Shown here piece by piece: positions 56,136 to 64,000 of a DNA stretch of 64,000 bases (position 1 is its first letter; each line of letters opens with the position of its first letter). Position numbers and translations under genes: made by a program. The notes under the pieces are model-generated. The model was not told where the DNA came from. It saw only the letters and a list, made by a program, of their open reading frames with translations, and did not search any database. The stretch spans positions 496,001 through 560,000 of the forward strand of contig CADCXD010000010.1 in assembly GCA_902806575.1 (NCBI GenBank). The letters run 5' to 3'. This DNA is from Jackrogersella multiformis. Lineage: Eukaryota; Ascomycota; Sordariomycetes; Xylariales; Hypoxylaceae.

Positions 56136-57423
56136 TCACTCGCCGTTCTCTCGAGGCTCGCGCGGCTCACGCGGCTCACGCGGCTCGCCTCCTCCCCTGC
56201 CGCCTCGGCCGCCGCGGCCACCACGGCCGCCACGCTTGCCGCCCCGGTCGCCGCGCTCGTTCTTGCCGTCCTTGTCGCCGTCCTTGCCGTCGACTTTGGG
56301 GTCGCCCTCGGTCAGGGTGGCGGTGGCCAGGCGCTGGCTCAGGTCGATCTGGGTGCGGATGCTGTTGGCCAGGTAGCTGACCATCAGCACGTCCTGGACG
56401 TGGTTGTTGAAGTCGGACTCGATGCTCGAGGGGTCCACCTTGGGCGCCAGCGACAGTGCCGCGATCATGTACTGGCCCAGCGCGTTGTTGGGCTCGTGCT
56501 CCTCGTCGATCACGCCGCTCACGTAGTCTGACACTTGGTCCAGCAGGCCCAGGGTATGCTCCAGGCTGCGCGTCAGCGACTCCACGTCGGAGATGACGGG
56601 GGCGGAGCGCGAGTCGGCGTCGCGCGCGGTGCCGATGAGGTCGAGGGCGGAGCGCTCGGCGTCGTTGTAGGCGAGGCGGTGGGGGACCTGGATGAAGAGG
56701 CAGGACTCGGAGGCGCGCTCGGCGTTGACGGCGACGGGGGCGGAGATGTAGGCGCGGGTCTTGACGTCGGTGCCGGGCTCGGCGGAGACGGTGAGGTGGA
56801 CGGCGGGGTGGGGGAAGGTGCCGGTCTCGGGGCTGGCGAAGAAGTTCTGGATGAGGGCGCTGAAGCTGTTGAGCTCGTGGCTGGTGGTGTACCAGCCGAG
56901 CAGGGTCTCGCGCGGGTGGGCGCGCAGGTGCAGCGACAGCATGTTCTTCTGGTACTCGACGTCGACCTCGACCTGGTCCTCGTTCTCCGTGTGCGGGATG
57001 GCGAAGGAGGAGGAGACCTGCGCCTCGCTGCCGTCCTCGGACCGCGTGCCGACCAGCGCGCCGATCACGCGCGACGAGCTCGTCGGCGCAGGGCGGATGT
57101 CGCGGCGGGTGGCGTGGTCGAGGATTGAGAGGATGGCCTGGAGGGTTGGGGAGGCGAGGGTTAGCAAATGGGACGCGGGAGACGGGGGATGGGATGGGGT
57201 GTATCTGTATGGAGAGGGTACGTGGATATGGGTATGTGTATGTGATATAGGTACGTGATAAATAAAGGACGTCATATCACAAGGTGAGGGGAGGGGGGGA
57301 TGGGAAGGGACGTACCTGAGGTTGGATGTTAACGGATAGCGGGGCGATGTTGTGCTGGTAATTCAACATCGTCGGCGCCAAGGGTCGCGACAGATGGAGA
57401 AACGGTTCCGTATCCACGGCCAT
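56136..57423 (-). CDS. eIF3f: Translation initiation factor eIF3 subunit f
   Basis: MPN-domain subunit of eIF3. Two exons on the minus strand, 57423-57316 and 57137-56136, with a 178-bp intron; 369 aa. Exon 1 encodes MAVDTEPFLHLSRPLAPTML up to VNIQPQ, and exon 2 continues AILSILDHATRRDIR, an exact fit to the family start. The MPN core is visible: VIGALVGTRSEDGSEAQVSS, FAIPHTENED, then the region where JAMM enzymes carry their metal ligands, here LGWYTTSHELNSFS, without the full set as in other eIF3f. The tail carries RGG repeats (about residues 335-352) and then repeated Glu-Pro-Arg units, unusual for eIF3f and typical of RNA-binding low complexity. A frame running on from exon 2 into the intron gives a false N-terminus. 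Divergent from UTP25. Confidence 0.95.
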
Positions 57424-57948
57424 GATTGCGAGTATTTCGTCTCGAAAGAGAGCTGGCGGAGGATAGGGTCGGTCGCGGTGCGCTTTGGGAATCAAAGGAG
57501 CGTTCGCCGCGTTTCCTACTCTCTCGGATTTCTCTCGGGTCGAGCTGATCGAACTATTATTTTTTTTCTTTCTTTTTGAGGCGATGTTGTAATTTTCACA
57601 ATCTGTAGTGGGGTTCCCAGCAGGTTGTGGGCGAGGCTGAAAAGAATCTGGGATGGATCTTAGAAGATAAGGTGCACAGGTGCACTAGCGATAAAAAAGA
57701 TAAAAAAAGGTTCGGGGTTGCCAAGGGTCGGGTGGCGATGGTGGTGGGGTGTGGCTTGATGATGTGGGGCGTGGTGGCTTGTGCGCAAGAAATTCTGCAA
57801 GGCTGATTGATATCAATTCAATTATTAGAATTTCTTGCTCAGTTAAACCTACCTGTTAGGACATGATTTTATTTTCTTACGAATTAACTTAACTCTGAAT
57901 TTCTTTGAAAATGGCCTCGAATTAATTTATTCTTGATCAATTCGGAAT
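57424..57948. promoter_or_regulatory. Bidirectional promoter, eIF3f / UTP25
   Basis: 525-bp spacer between two start codons, with T-rich tract (57558-57577), AAAAAAG runs (about 57694-57709), and AT-rich sequence near the UTP25 start. Both genes serve protein-synthesis capacity, so shared growth regulation is plausible but not shown. Confidence 0.5.
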
Positions 57949-60290
57949 ATGCCACCTAAATTCAGAGGCGGCAGCGGCGGTCGTCGTGGAGGTCCCCCAA
58001 GAGGAAGGGGTGGAAAACCAACTGGGAAAAGAGCTTATGGACGTGCTCCTACGTTCGATAGCGCGAGACTTGCAGACGTTGAGTAAGAATCATCTTCATT
58101 TATCATTTATTCAAAACTTAACTACCATGAGACTTTCTCTAATAGCTCTTACAGAGATGCGGAAAATGAAGCCTCTGAAGAGGAACAGCCTTCACCAGTT
58201 GAAGAATCCGATAATGAGGATGATTCTGGTTCGGAAGATGAACAGGCGCAGGCAGCTGGCCGGCCCTACTTCGCCCTGATGCAGAGTTTATCAAAGGAAT
58301 CATCGGCTCCTCGTACGAAGAGGAGAAAACTTGACCATCAGCCTGAGGACACCAAGTCAAGCATGAGACCAGGACAACAGGAGGCTGATGTAGTCGACGA
58401 TGGTGAAGAACGGGACATTGATCATGTCGAGGAAGCCGAAGAGAAGGAGGTAGAAGATGAGGCCATAGCGGATGACGATGACGATGCCGATGAGGATGTG
58501 CCAGATTCATCTGACCCATTCGACACTCATTTTGTCGCCCCAGATCAGGAAGAGCTACAAAGACGGCTTAAGGCGATTCACGCAAACGAATATTCACAAT
58601 CACAGACGGAGCAAAACGGTTGGAAGTTAATAAGAAACCTCCCCGGAAAAGACTTAAGCAATTCAGCAATGTTCACGTCTCCTATACCCGGACCATCGAG
58701 CTTGAAGCTCAAACACAGACTTGTCGAGACAGCTAATCGAAAACGACCAACGTTCGACAAGCTGGAGCAAGTTCTCTACCCGTTGACATTTGCCTATAAT
58801 GATATTCTCTTCTGCGGACGTACAACTCGAAATGCCGAGAACTTGCGACGTATGGCATGTCTTCATAGTATCAATCATATTTTTAAGTAAGCCTCCCCGG
58901 AACACAATCTACTCTCCCAAGCTACCAGATTGTAGAACTTCAATAGGCTAACCAACCATACTGTAGAACTCGAGATCGAGTAATCAAGAACAATGCTAGG
59001 CTCTCCAAGGAGGGCGAAAGCAGCGACTTCGAGCCGAGGGATCAGGGCTTCACGCGCCCAAAGGTTCTTATACTACTACCGACTCGAAACTCAGCCGTCA
59101 ATATGGTCAACACGATATGTTCCCTATGCGAGCCAGATCAGCAGGAGAATAGGAAACGCTTCGACGAGTCATACCTCGACAAGGAGGCCAAGTTCACCTC
59201 GGATCGTCCCGAAGACTTCCGGGAGCTCTTCGAGGGCAACGACGACGACATGTTCCGCATCGGCATCAAGTTCACCCGCAAGACCATCAAATACTTCTCA
59301 CAGTTCTACAACTCCGATATCCTGATGGCCTCGCCCCTGGGTCTGCGGATGGCGATCGGGTCCGAGGAGGACAAGAAGCAGAAGAAAATGGACTTCGACT
59401 TCCTCAGCTCCATCGAGATCGTCATCGTCGACCAGGCCGACACCTTGCTCATGCAGAACTGGGAGCACGTCGAGTACGTGTTCGAGCACCTCAACCTCCA
59501 GCCGCGCGAGGCGCACGACTGCGACTTCAGCCGCGTGCGCGAGTGGTACCTCGACAAGCAGGCGCCGAACTTCCGGCAGACCATCCTGCTCTCCGCCTTC
59601 AACACGCCCGAGCTCGCGGAGCTGCACCGCCGCCACGGTGGCAACTGGGCCGGGCGCGTGCGCGCGCAGCCCGCCTCCTACGGCGGCGCCATTGAGGAGC
59701 TCGGCGGCCTGGTCAAGGCCAAGCAGACGTTCTCGCGTTTCGAGGCGGCGTCCGCGGCCGCCGAGCCCGACGCGCGCTTCGCGTACTTCGCCAGCGCCGT
59801 GGTGCCGGCACTGGCCCGGCGCGCGGCGGCGCGCGACGGCGGCGGCACCCTCGTCTTCGTGCCGTCGTACCTCGACTTCGTGCGCGTGCGCAACTACTTC
59901 GCCACCAGCCCCGCGTGCGCGGGCCTCACCTTCGGCGCCGTCAGCGAGTACGCCGACGTGCCCGAGGCCTCGCGCGCGCGCTCCCACTTCCTCGGCGGCC
60001 GCCACCAGGTGCTGCTGTACACGGAGCGCGCGCACCACTTCCGCCGCTACGTGATGCGGGGCGTCCGGCGCGTCGTCATGTACGGGCTCCCGGACAACCC
60101 GGCCTTCTACAAGGAGATCGTGGGCGGGTACCTGAGCAGGGCCGAGCGGGACCTGAAGCTCGAGCCCGGGCAGGGCACCGTCAGGGTCCTGTTCTCGAGG
60201 TACGACCTGCTGAAGCTGGAGAGGGTGGTGGGGTCGAAGAGGGTGGCGAAGATGGTGAGGGAGAGGGGGGATACGTTCGATTTCATATAG
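57949..60290 (+). CDS. UTP25: U3 snoRNA-associated protein 25 (UTP25, digestive-organ expansion factor)
   Basis: Nucleolar SSU-processome component for 18S rRNA maturation; DEAD-helicase-like fold without a complete set of helicase motifs. Three exons: 57949-58082, 58146-58886, 58967-60290 (introns 63 and 80 bp), 732 aa. The N-terminus is an RGG-type stretch (PPKFRGGSGGRRGGPPRGRG), then a long acidic region (about residues 50-190), typical of the family. The conserved core follows: LEQVLYPLTFAYNDILFCGR, HIFKTRDRVIKNNARL, VLILLPTRNSAVNMV, IGIKFTRKTIKYFSQFYNSD, ILMASPLGLRM, IEIVIVDQADTLLMQNWEHV, and at the C-terminus RVLFSRYDLLKLERVVG. Third-position GC rises sharply within exon 3. The 3' end faces the bL17m gene 262 bp away. 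Confidence 0.95.
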
Positions 60291-60552
60291 ATTAGAGACT
60301 AGGCTAGAGATTGGAGACCGGAGACGGGAGGTGGGATGAACATAGAGAGAGGTACCTATTCATGAAGATATTTGAAATTTTAATGCATTGTGAATGGATT
60401 TTTTGTACGTGCTGTGGTACTAGTACATATTTTGTATAACCTCCTGTCGAGCTATACAGCGGTCCATGTCTTTCATGGGTAGGCTGTAGTAGTAGACATA
60501 TACTTTTCTCCGCATCACCCCTGCGCAGCTAATTTTGGGACTTTTAATGTAC

Positions 60553-61504
60553 CTACTTAGGTAAGTAGAGGCTCTCGCCCGAGCCCGGCAAGCGTACCCT
60601 CGGGGCTTTCTGCACATCTTTATCCTTTTTGAAGGGAGACCACGGGGCCGGAGTTTTGCTCTTGCCATTTTCCTGTCGAATCCTTTTCTCTTTTCGCGCC
60701 AGGCGCAGAATATTCTTCCTATGCTTCGCCGGGACGTCCTCCCAATCCTCTTCATCATTCTCCTCCTCCTCGTCCTCCTCCTCCACCCCATTAGACACAT
60801 CCTCCCTCCACTTGGGGCCGTCCTTGCGCCCCAAGTTCAGAGCGCCGACCTTCTTGACCATGGCGTCGAAGGCGGACTGGCCGCCGGCGCGGTAGCGCGT
60901 GACCTTGGCGCGGTTCTGCAGGGTCAGGTGGTTGGAGCGGCGGCCCAGGCGCTCGTCGCGCGCCACGGCCGCCGCCGTCATCGCGAACCGCAGGTCCCGC
61001 GGCCCGTCCACCAGCTCCAGGATCGCGCTCGCGCCCTGGTCGTACGTCGACTTCGGCTCCGTCCGCAGCACCCGCGTGTACCCGCCCGGCCGCTCCGCGT
61101 ACCGCGCCCGCAGCTCCCCGAAGAGCTTGGGGAGCAGGTCGTGAGGGGTCTGTCGTGAGGGGCGGTTTGTTAGCGTCTTTTCTGAGCTTGGGTTCGGCGT
61201 GCTTGGGTAGCTAGGTGATGGATGTGGGTGTAGAAAGAGGGGGGAGGAAGGGAGAGGGAGGTAGGGACATAGGGAGAGAGAGGCATACGTATAATATACC
61301 AGTAGCTGCCCGCCTGCTGGTCTCGTTATTCCGCTTGGCGAGGGTAATGAGCTTCTCGGCGAGTCGCTGGGTCTCTTTGGCCTTGGGCCATGTGGTGTGT
61401 ATGCGTTCGTGAGCCACGAGGGCGGTGACTAAGTTTCGAAGCAGGGCCTGCCGATGCGATGATTTCCGACTCAAGTGTCGGTACTTGACTAGACCTCCCG
61501 CCAT
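60553..61504 (-). CDS. MRPL8: Mitochondrial large-subunit ribosomal protein bL17m
   Basis: Two exons on the minus strand, 61504-61289 and 61149-60553, with a 139-bp intron; 270 aa. The start is MAGGLVKYRHLSRKSSHRQA, then LLRNLVTALVAHERIHTT and AKETQRLAEKLITLAKR, matching bacterial L17 (H-R-x-A-L-x-R-N-L, then E-R-I-x-T-T). The splice gives AATGILYTPHDLLPKLFGEL, continuous with the family. Then TRVLRTEPKSTYDQGASAIL and ILELVDGP complete the L17 domain near residue 120. The C-terminal 130 residues are a fungal extension, with an acidic run (EEEDEEEENDEEDWED) and a basic end. An upstream in-frame ATG would add 13 residues; the MAGG start matches homologues. The last codons and stop overlap a copy of the dispersed spacer palindrome. 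Confidence 0.93.
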
Positions 61505-61993
61505 CCTTCGATCCGATCGATTGCTCGGGTTCGGCTTGTACAATGGGTCTTATATCGCGGAGTTGAAGGGTTGAAGTTTAGATGTCGACAGGGGTACGGA
61601 AGTACTTTCAAAAGCCGACGATTTTTTATTGGGTCGTTTTATCGGATCTACCTAGAAGGTACTTAGGTACATATTATAGGGTTTAATGGGAAGGTTCTAA
61701 GGTTGACACGGGCCGAGTTTTGAGCTTTCGTTCGGCCGGGTAAAAAGGTACTTAGGTACTTTGAATTACGTTAGCGCGACTTTCCGGCGAATGACGAACT
61801 TCAACTTCAATAATTTCATACCACATTAATACCACATCGACAACCTCTGCTAAGAGCAATTGAGCTCTACTCTATTAACAAAATCTACAAACGAGCTTCG
61901 GAAATACGCACTCGTTTCTCCTGTTTTCTTTAATACTACTTAATTGGCATCCTATAGCTCTTGCGCCTTAGTGCGCACACCAACCACTTCAAC
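61505..61993. promoter_or_regulatory. Bidirectional promoter, bL17m / MIC12
   Basis: 489-bp spacer between two divergent mitochondrial genes. Contains AGGTACTTAGGTAC motifs at about 61656-61669 and 61747-61760, and the word TACCACATTAATACCACAT near 61820. Confidence 0.5.
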
Positions 61994-62802
61994 ATGGGCT
62001 TCACCACGGGCTTCGTATGTTCCCTATGGCACAACCTCCCTATATACTTCATATCAACTAACAAGACTACTACTACATCTAGACCGGAGGTGTAACACTC
62101 ACCCTCTCCATAGCATACCTGACCGTGTTAGCGCACCAACGGAGCCGAGAACACCAAGCAGCTATCCTGCGGCAACAGACACATCTACTATCAGGCATTA
62201 TCGACCCGCTGCCGCCCGCGCTACCACCCACGAGGTCTGAGGTTGCGGCGGCGGAAAGGGCACATTTCTTAGAGAATGCCAAGGACCGCTGGAATGCGGA
62301 AGTGGAAGGCGCCGTTCGTTGGGTCCAGAACAAGGACTGGGACGAAGTGCGCGAAGATGCCGAGACCGCTGTTGCCAGATTGTGGGCTAAGGCGTTCAGC
62401 GATGCGCAGGAGCAGGTCGACGAAGTAGAGGGAAAGTCCGAGGCCATTAACAGCAAGTTGAGCCAGGGCAGAGAGAAGGCTGCGAGCGTAACTGTGGCTG
62501 CTAAGAACGCCTACGCCGATGCGAAGACCAAGAGCGCTGAAGTAACGAACCGGACTGAAGAGAAGGTCGAGGCGACGAGGGGCTCGATTTTCAGTGCCAT
62601 CGCAAATGGCTTCAGTAGGGCAAAGTCAGCAGTGGTAGGATCAACGGAGCAAAAGGTCGAGGAGCAACTTTCCGCAGAAGAGAAAGCACTCAAACAACGA
62701 TATGAAGGGTCGACTGGGTTGGGCCGAAGCAAGGAGGAGGTGCTGGCTGCGAGATATTCTCCAGCTGATCAGCAGAACGGCGCAAAGTTGAAGGCTTTAT
62801 AG
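61994..62802 (+). CDS. MIC12: MICOS complex subunit MIC12 (AIM5 family)
   Basis: Inner-membrane protein of the mitochondrial contact-site and cristae-organising system. Exon 1 is only 21 bp (61994-62014, MGFTTGF); a 68-bp intron (62015-62082) is followed by exon 2 (62083-62802), giving 246 aa. The join yields MGFTTGFTGGVTLTLSIAYL then TVLAHQRSREHQ, a Gly-rich N-terminal membrane span typical of MIC12/AIM5. The segment KDRWNAEVEGAVRWVQNKDW continues the family pattern. The C-terminal half is Ala/Lys/Glu-rich, helical and poorly conserved. Start chosen because it gives the conserved N-terminus; the longer frame from 61944 is an artefact. Assignment rests on N-terminal and central motifs. Confidence 0.8.
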
Positions 62803-63194
62803 AAGGGACAGCATGTGAGTCACCTTCCTGGCCTCCGTTCCTCGACGGTGGAGGATACTCAAGAAAAGTCAAATGTACCTCTGTACCATACAACCTGTGA
62901 CCCTACTTAATAAATCCTAAACTATTTCGAACTGCACATGACCCTTTTACGAAATATAGTAGGAAGGTAGTGAAGACGACTTGCCCTGAAATACATAACA
63001 ATCTGATTTCGAAAAATTTGCCGTTGGTAAAAAAACCCTACCTCACAATTCCCACAAACTTTCCCCTTTCGTTCTCACATAACATCGTTTTTCTTTCTAC
63101 TACTTAAAGCTGCCAACCTTACATCTCACATAACTTCACGCGCTATCACTTATCCACTTAACTACCTACCCACCCATAAACTTGATGAAGAGCT
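62803..63194. other. Spacer between MIC12 and the edge gene
   Basis: Short tandem spacer; AT-rich at about 62895-63060, then pyrimidine-rich leader-like sequence from about 63040. No gene seen. Confidence 0.6.
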
Positions 63195-64000
63195 ATGCGC
63201 TCTTCGTTAACTTCTGAACTCATAAAAAATATCATCGATCTAATCGTCAACAGAGTCGTAGAAGGTCCACCCCCAAGTCGTAGAAACAACAACAACAACA
63301 ACAACGGCCACTCTCGTAAAGATAGATCTAAAAGTCGTCCTACAGCGGCCTATCGTGATCTTTCTTCGTACCCAAATACGAGACACCAGCACAGAAGGGG
63401 CACGCGTCGTAGACCAACTTCCGTCTCGCCCCTGCCCAAGTCTCGTAAGACCAAGACCATGGCACAGTATCCCCCTCCCGGCGGCTTCCAGAGCCCTTGC
63501 CCTCCTCGCCCTCGATTCGTCTACCAGGAGCCCGCTCCCCCGTCTCCAGTCCGCACCTCGCCCGCGCAGCAAGGCGCATTCGACCCCGACCAGTCCGCGC
63601 CGAGACGTCTCCGCCGCGTGAAGGCGACTATTTTCCGCGACGAGGCCCAGGGCGAGGACAATACGGAGATTGTCAGGAGCGAGAACAAGAAGCCGAAAAC
63701 CAAGCCCCGCTGCACTCACCACCACCACCATCACTACCACCTCCACCACCACCACGCCCATAACCACTACCTCGGCAACAACCACATGCCGATCCGCGGT
63801 AACGTCGTGACTCAGCACCAGTACCATGTCACACCCCCATCGGAGCTACACCTCCCACGTCCATCGCAACTTCATCGCAACCAAGGCCCACCTCCACCTC
63901 CAGCCCAGCGCAACTACCCAACCCATCAACACAGCCAAATCCGCGCCCCCGGTCTCGGCCCTCGCATGCCCGCGCCACAGCCGCGACCCCGACCCCGTCC
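63195..64000 (+). CDS. Unrecognised Pro/His/Asn-rich protein, 3'-partial
   Basis: An uninterrupted frame runs from ATG 63195 to the window edge (268 codons), so the C-terminus is missing. I do not recognise the family. From the N-terminus: RVVEGPPPSRR, then seven consecutive Asn; a basic stretch (HSRKDRSKSRP); then from the second strong ATG at 63459 (context gaccATGGC) MAQYPPPGGFQSPCPPRPRF; the segment RRVKATIFRDEAQGEDN, the least repetitive part; then a striking His-rich segment at 63715-63786 (14 His in 22 residues); then a Pro/Arg/Gln-rich stretch. The true start could be 63459, leaving the upstream frame as leader. No signal peptide or membrane span seen. Metal binding by the His run is only a possibility. 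Confidence 0.6.
   Translation, partial: MRSSLTSELIKNIIDLIVNRVVEGPPPSRRNNNNNNNGHSRKDRSKSRPTAAYRDLSSYPNTRHQHRRGTRRRPTSVSPLPKSRKTKTMAQYPPPGGFQSPCPPRPRFVYQEPAPPSPVRTSPAQQGAFDPDQSAPRRLRRVKATIFRDEAQGEDNTEIVRSENKKPKTKPRCTHHHHHHYHLHHHHAHNHYLGNNHMPIRGNVVTQHQYHVTPPSELHLPRPSQLHRNQGPPPPPAQRNYPTHQHSQIRAPGLGPRMPAPQPRPRPR

Noticed and set aside
57138..57275. N-terminal extension of the eIF3f exon 2 frame
   Set aside because: It is translated intron; the conserved N-terminus is encoded by 57423-57316 and spliced at 57137.
59298..60038. 246-codon antisense frame opposite UTP25
   Set aside because: Shadow of GC-rich coding sequence; composition is Ala/Arg/Gly/Val-rich without motifs.

Overview
The window is nuclear DNA of a filamentous ascomycete (Pezizomycotina, most likely a Sordariomycete). 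The evidence is genes with short introns (about 50-240 bp, GT-AG, CTAAC-like branch sites), Sordariomycete-like proteins (Dre2, Utp25, SWC4, MIC12, palmitoylated casein kinase I, Zn2Cys6 regulators, a fungal rhodopsin-fold protein), and a lone 5S rRNA gene next to a tRNA gene rather than in an rDNA repeat. Exon structures below were joined by reading frame and splice signals, so most coordinates differ from the raw open frames.

Layout. 1-1163: 3' part of a fungal rhodopsin-like membrane protein. 2662-4589: mitochondrial methionyl-tRNA formyltransferase. 5266-5984 (-): Stf2/Tma10-like protein whose start codon seems split by an intron. 5985-10746 and 11842-16977: gene-poor AT-rich spacers around DRE2 (10747-11841). 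16978-18544: casein kinase I. 19950-20868 (-): p24 cargo receptor. 21686-23455: SWC4/DMAP1. 25665-27929 (-): an unusual Zn2Cys6 DNA-binding domain fused to a maltose-acetyltransferase-like hexapeptide domain. 27930-41522: a 13.6-kb stretch with no convincing protein gene but a 5S rRNA gene (38275-38393, -) and an intron-containing tRNA-Arg(UCG) (38532-38620, +). 41523-43935: Zn2Cys6 transcription factor. 45657-64000: dense housekeeping block: mitochondrial PPR protein, Cwf18/CCDC12, a zinc-knuckle SR-rich protein with a probable AT-AC intron, an R3H-SUZ protein, eIF3f, UTP25, mitochondrial bL17, MIC12, and an incomplete His-rich protein at the edge.

Functional themes. The right third is enriched for RNA and ribosome functions (splicing, rRNA processing, translation initiation, mitochondrial translation). 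Several genes form head-to-head pairs with short shared promoters: PPR/cwf18, eIF3f/UTP25, and bL17m/MIC12 (both mitochondrial). Spacers are strewn with the palindrome TACCTAGGTA (21 exact copies found by eye), none inside an exon I assigned. No CRISPR array, virus, intact transposon or secondary-metabolite cluster was seen.
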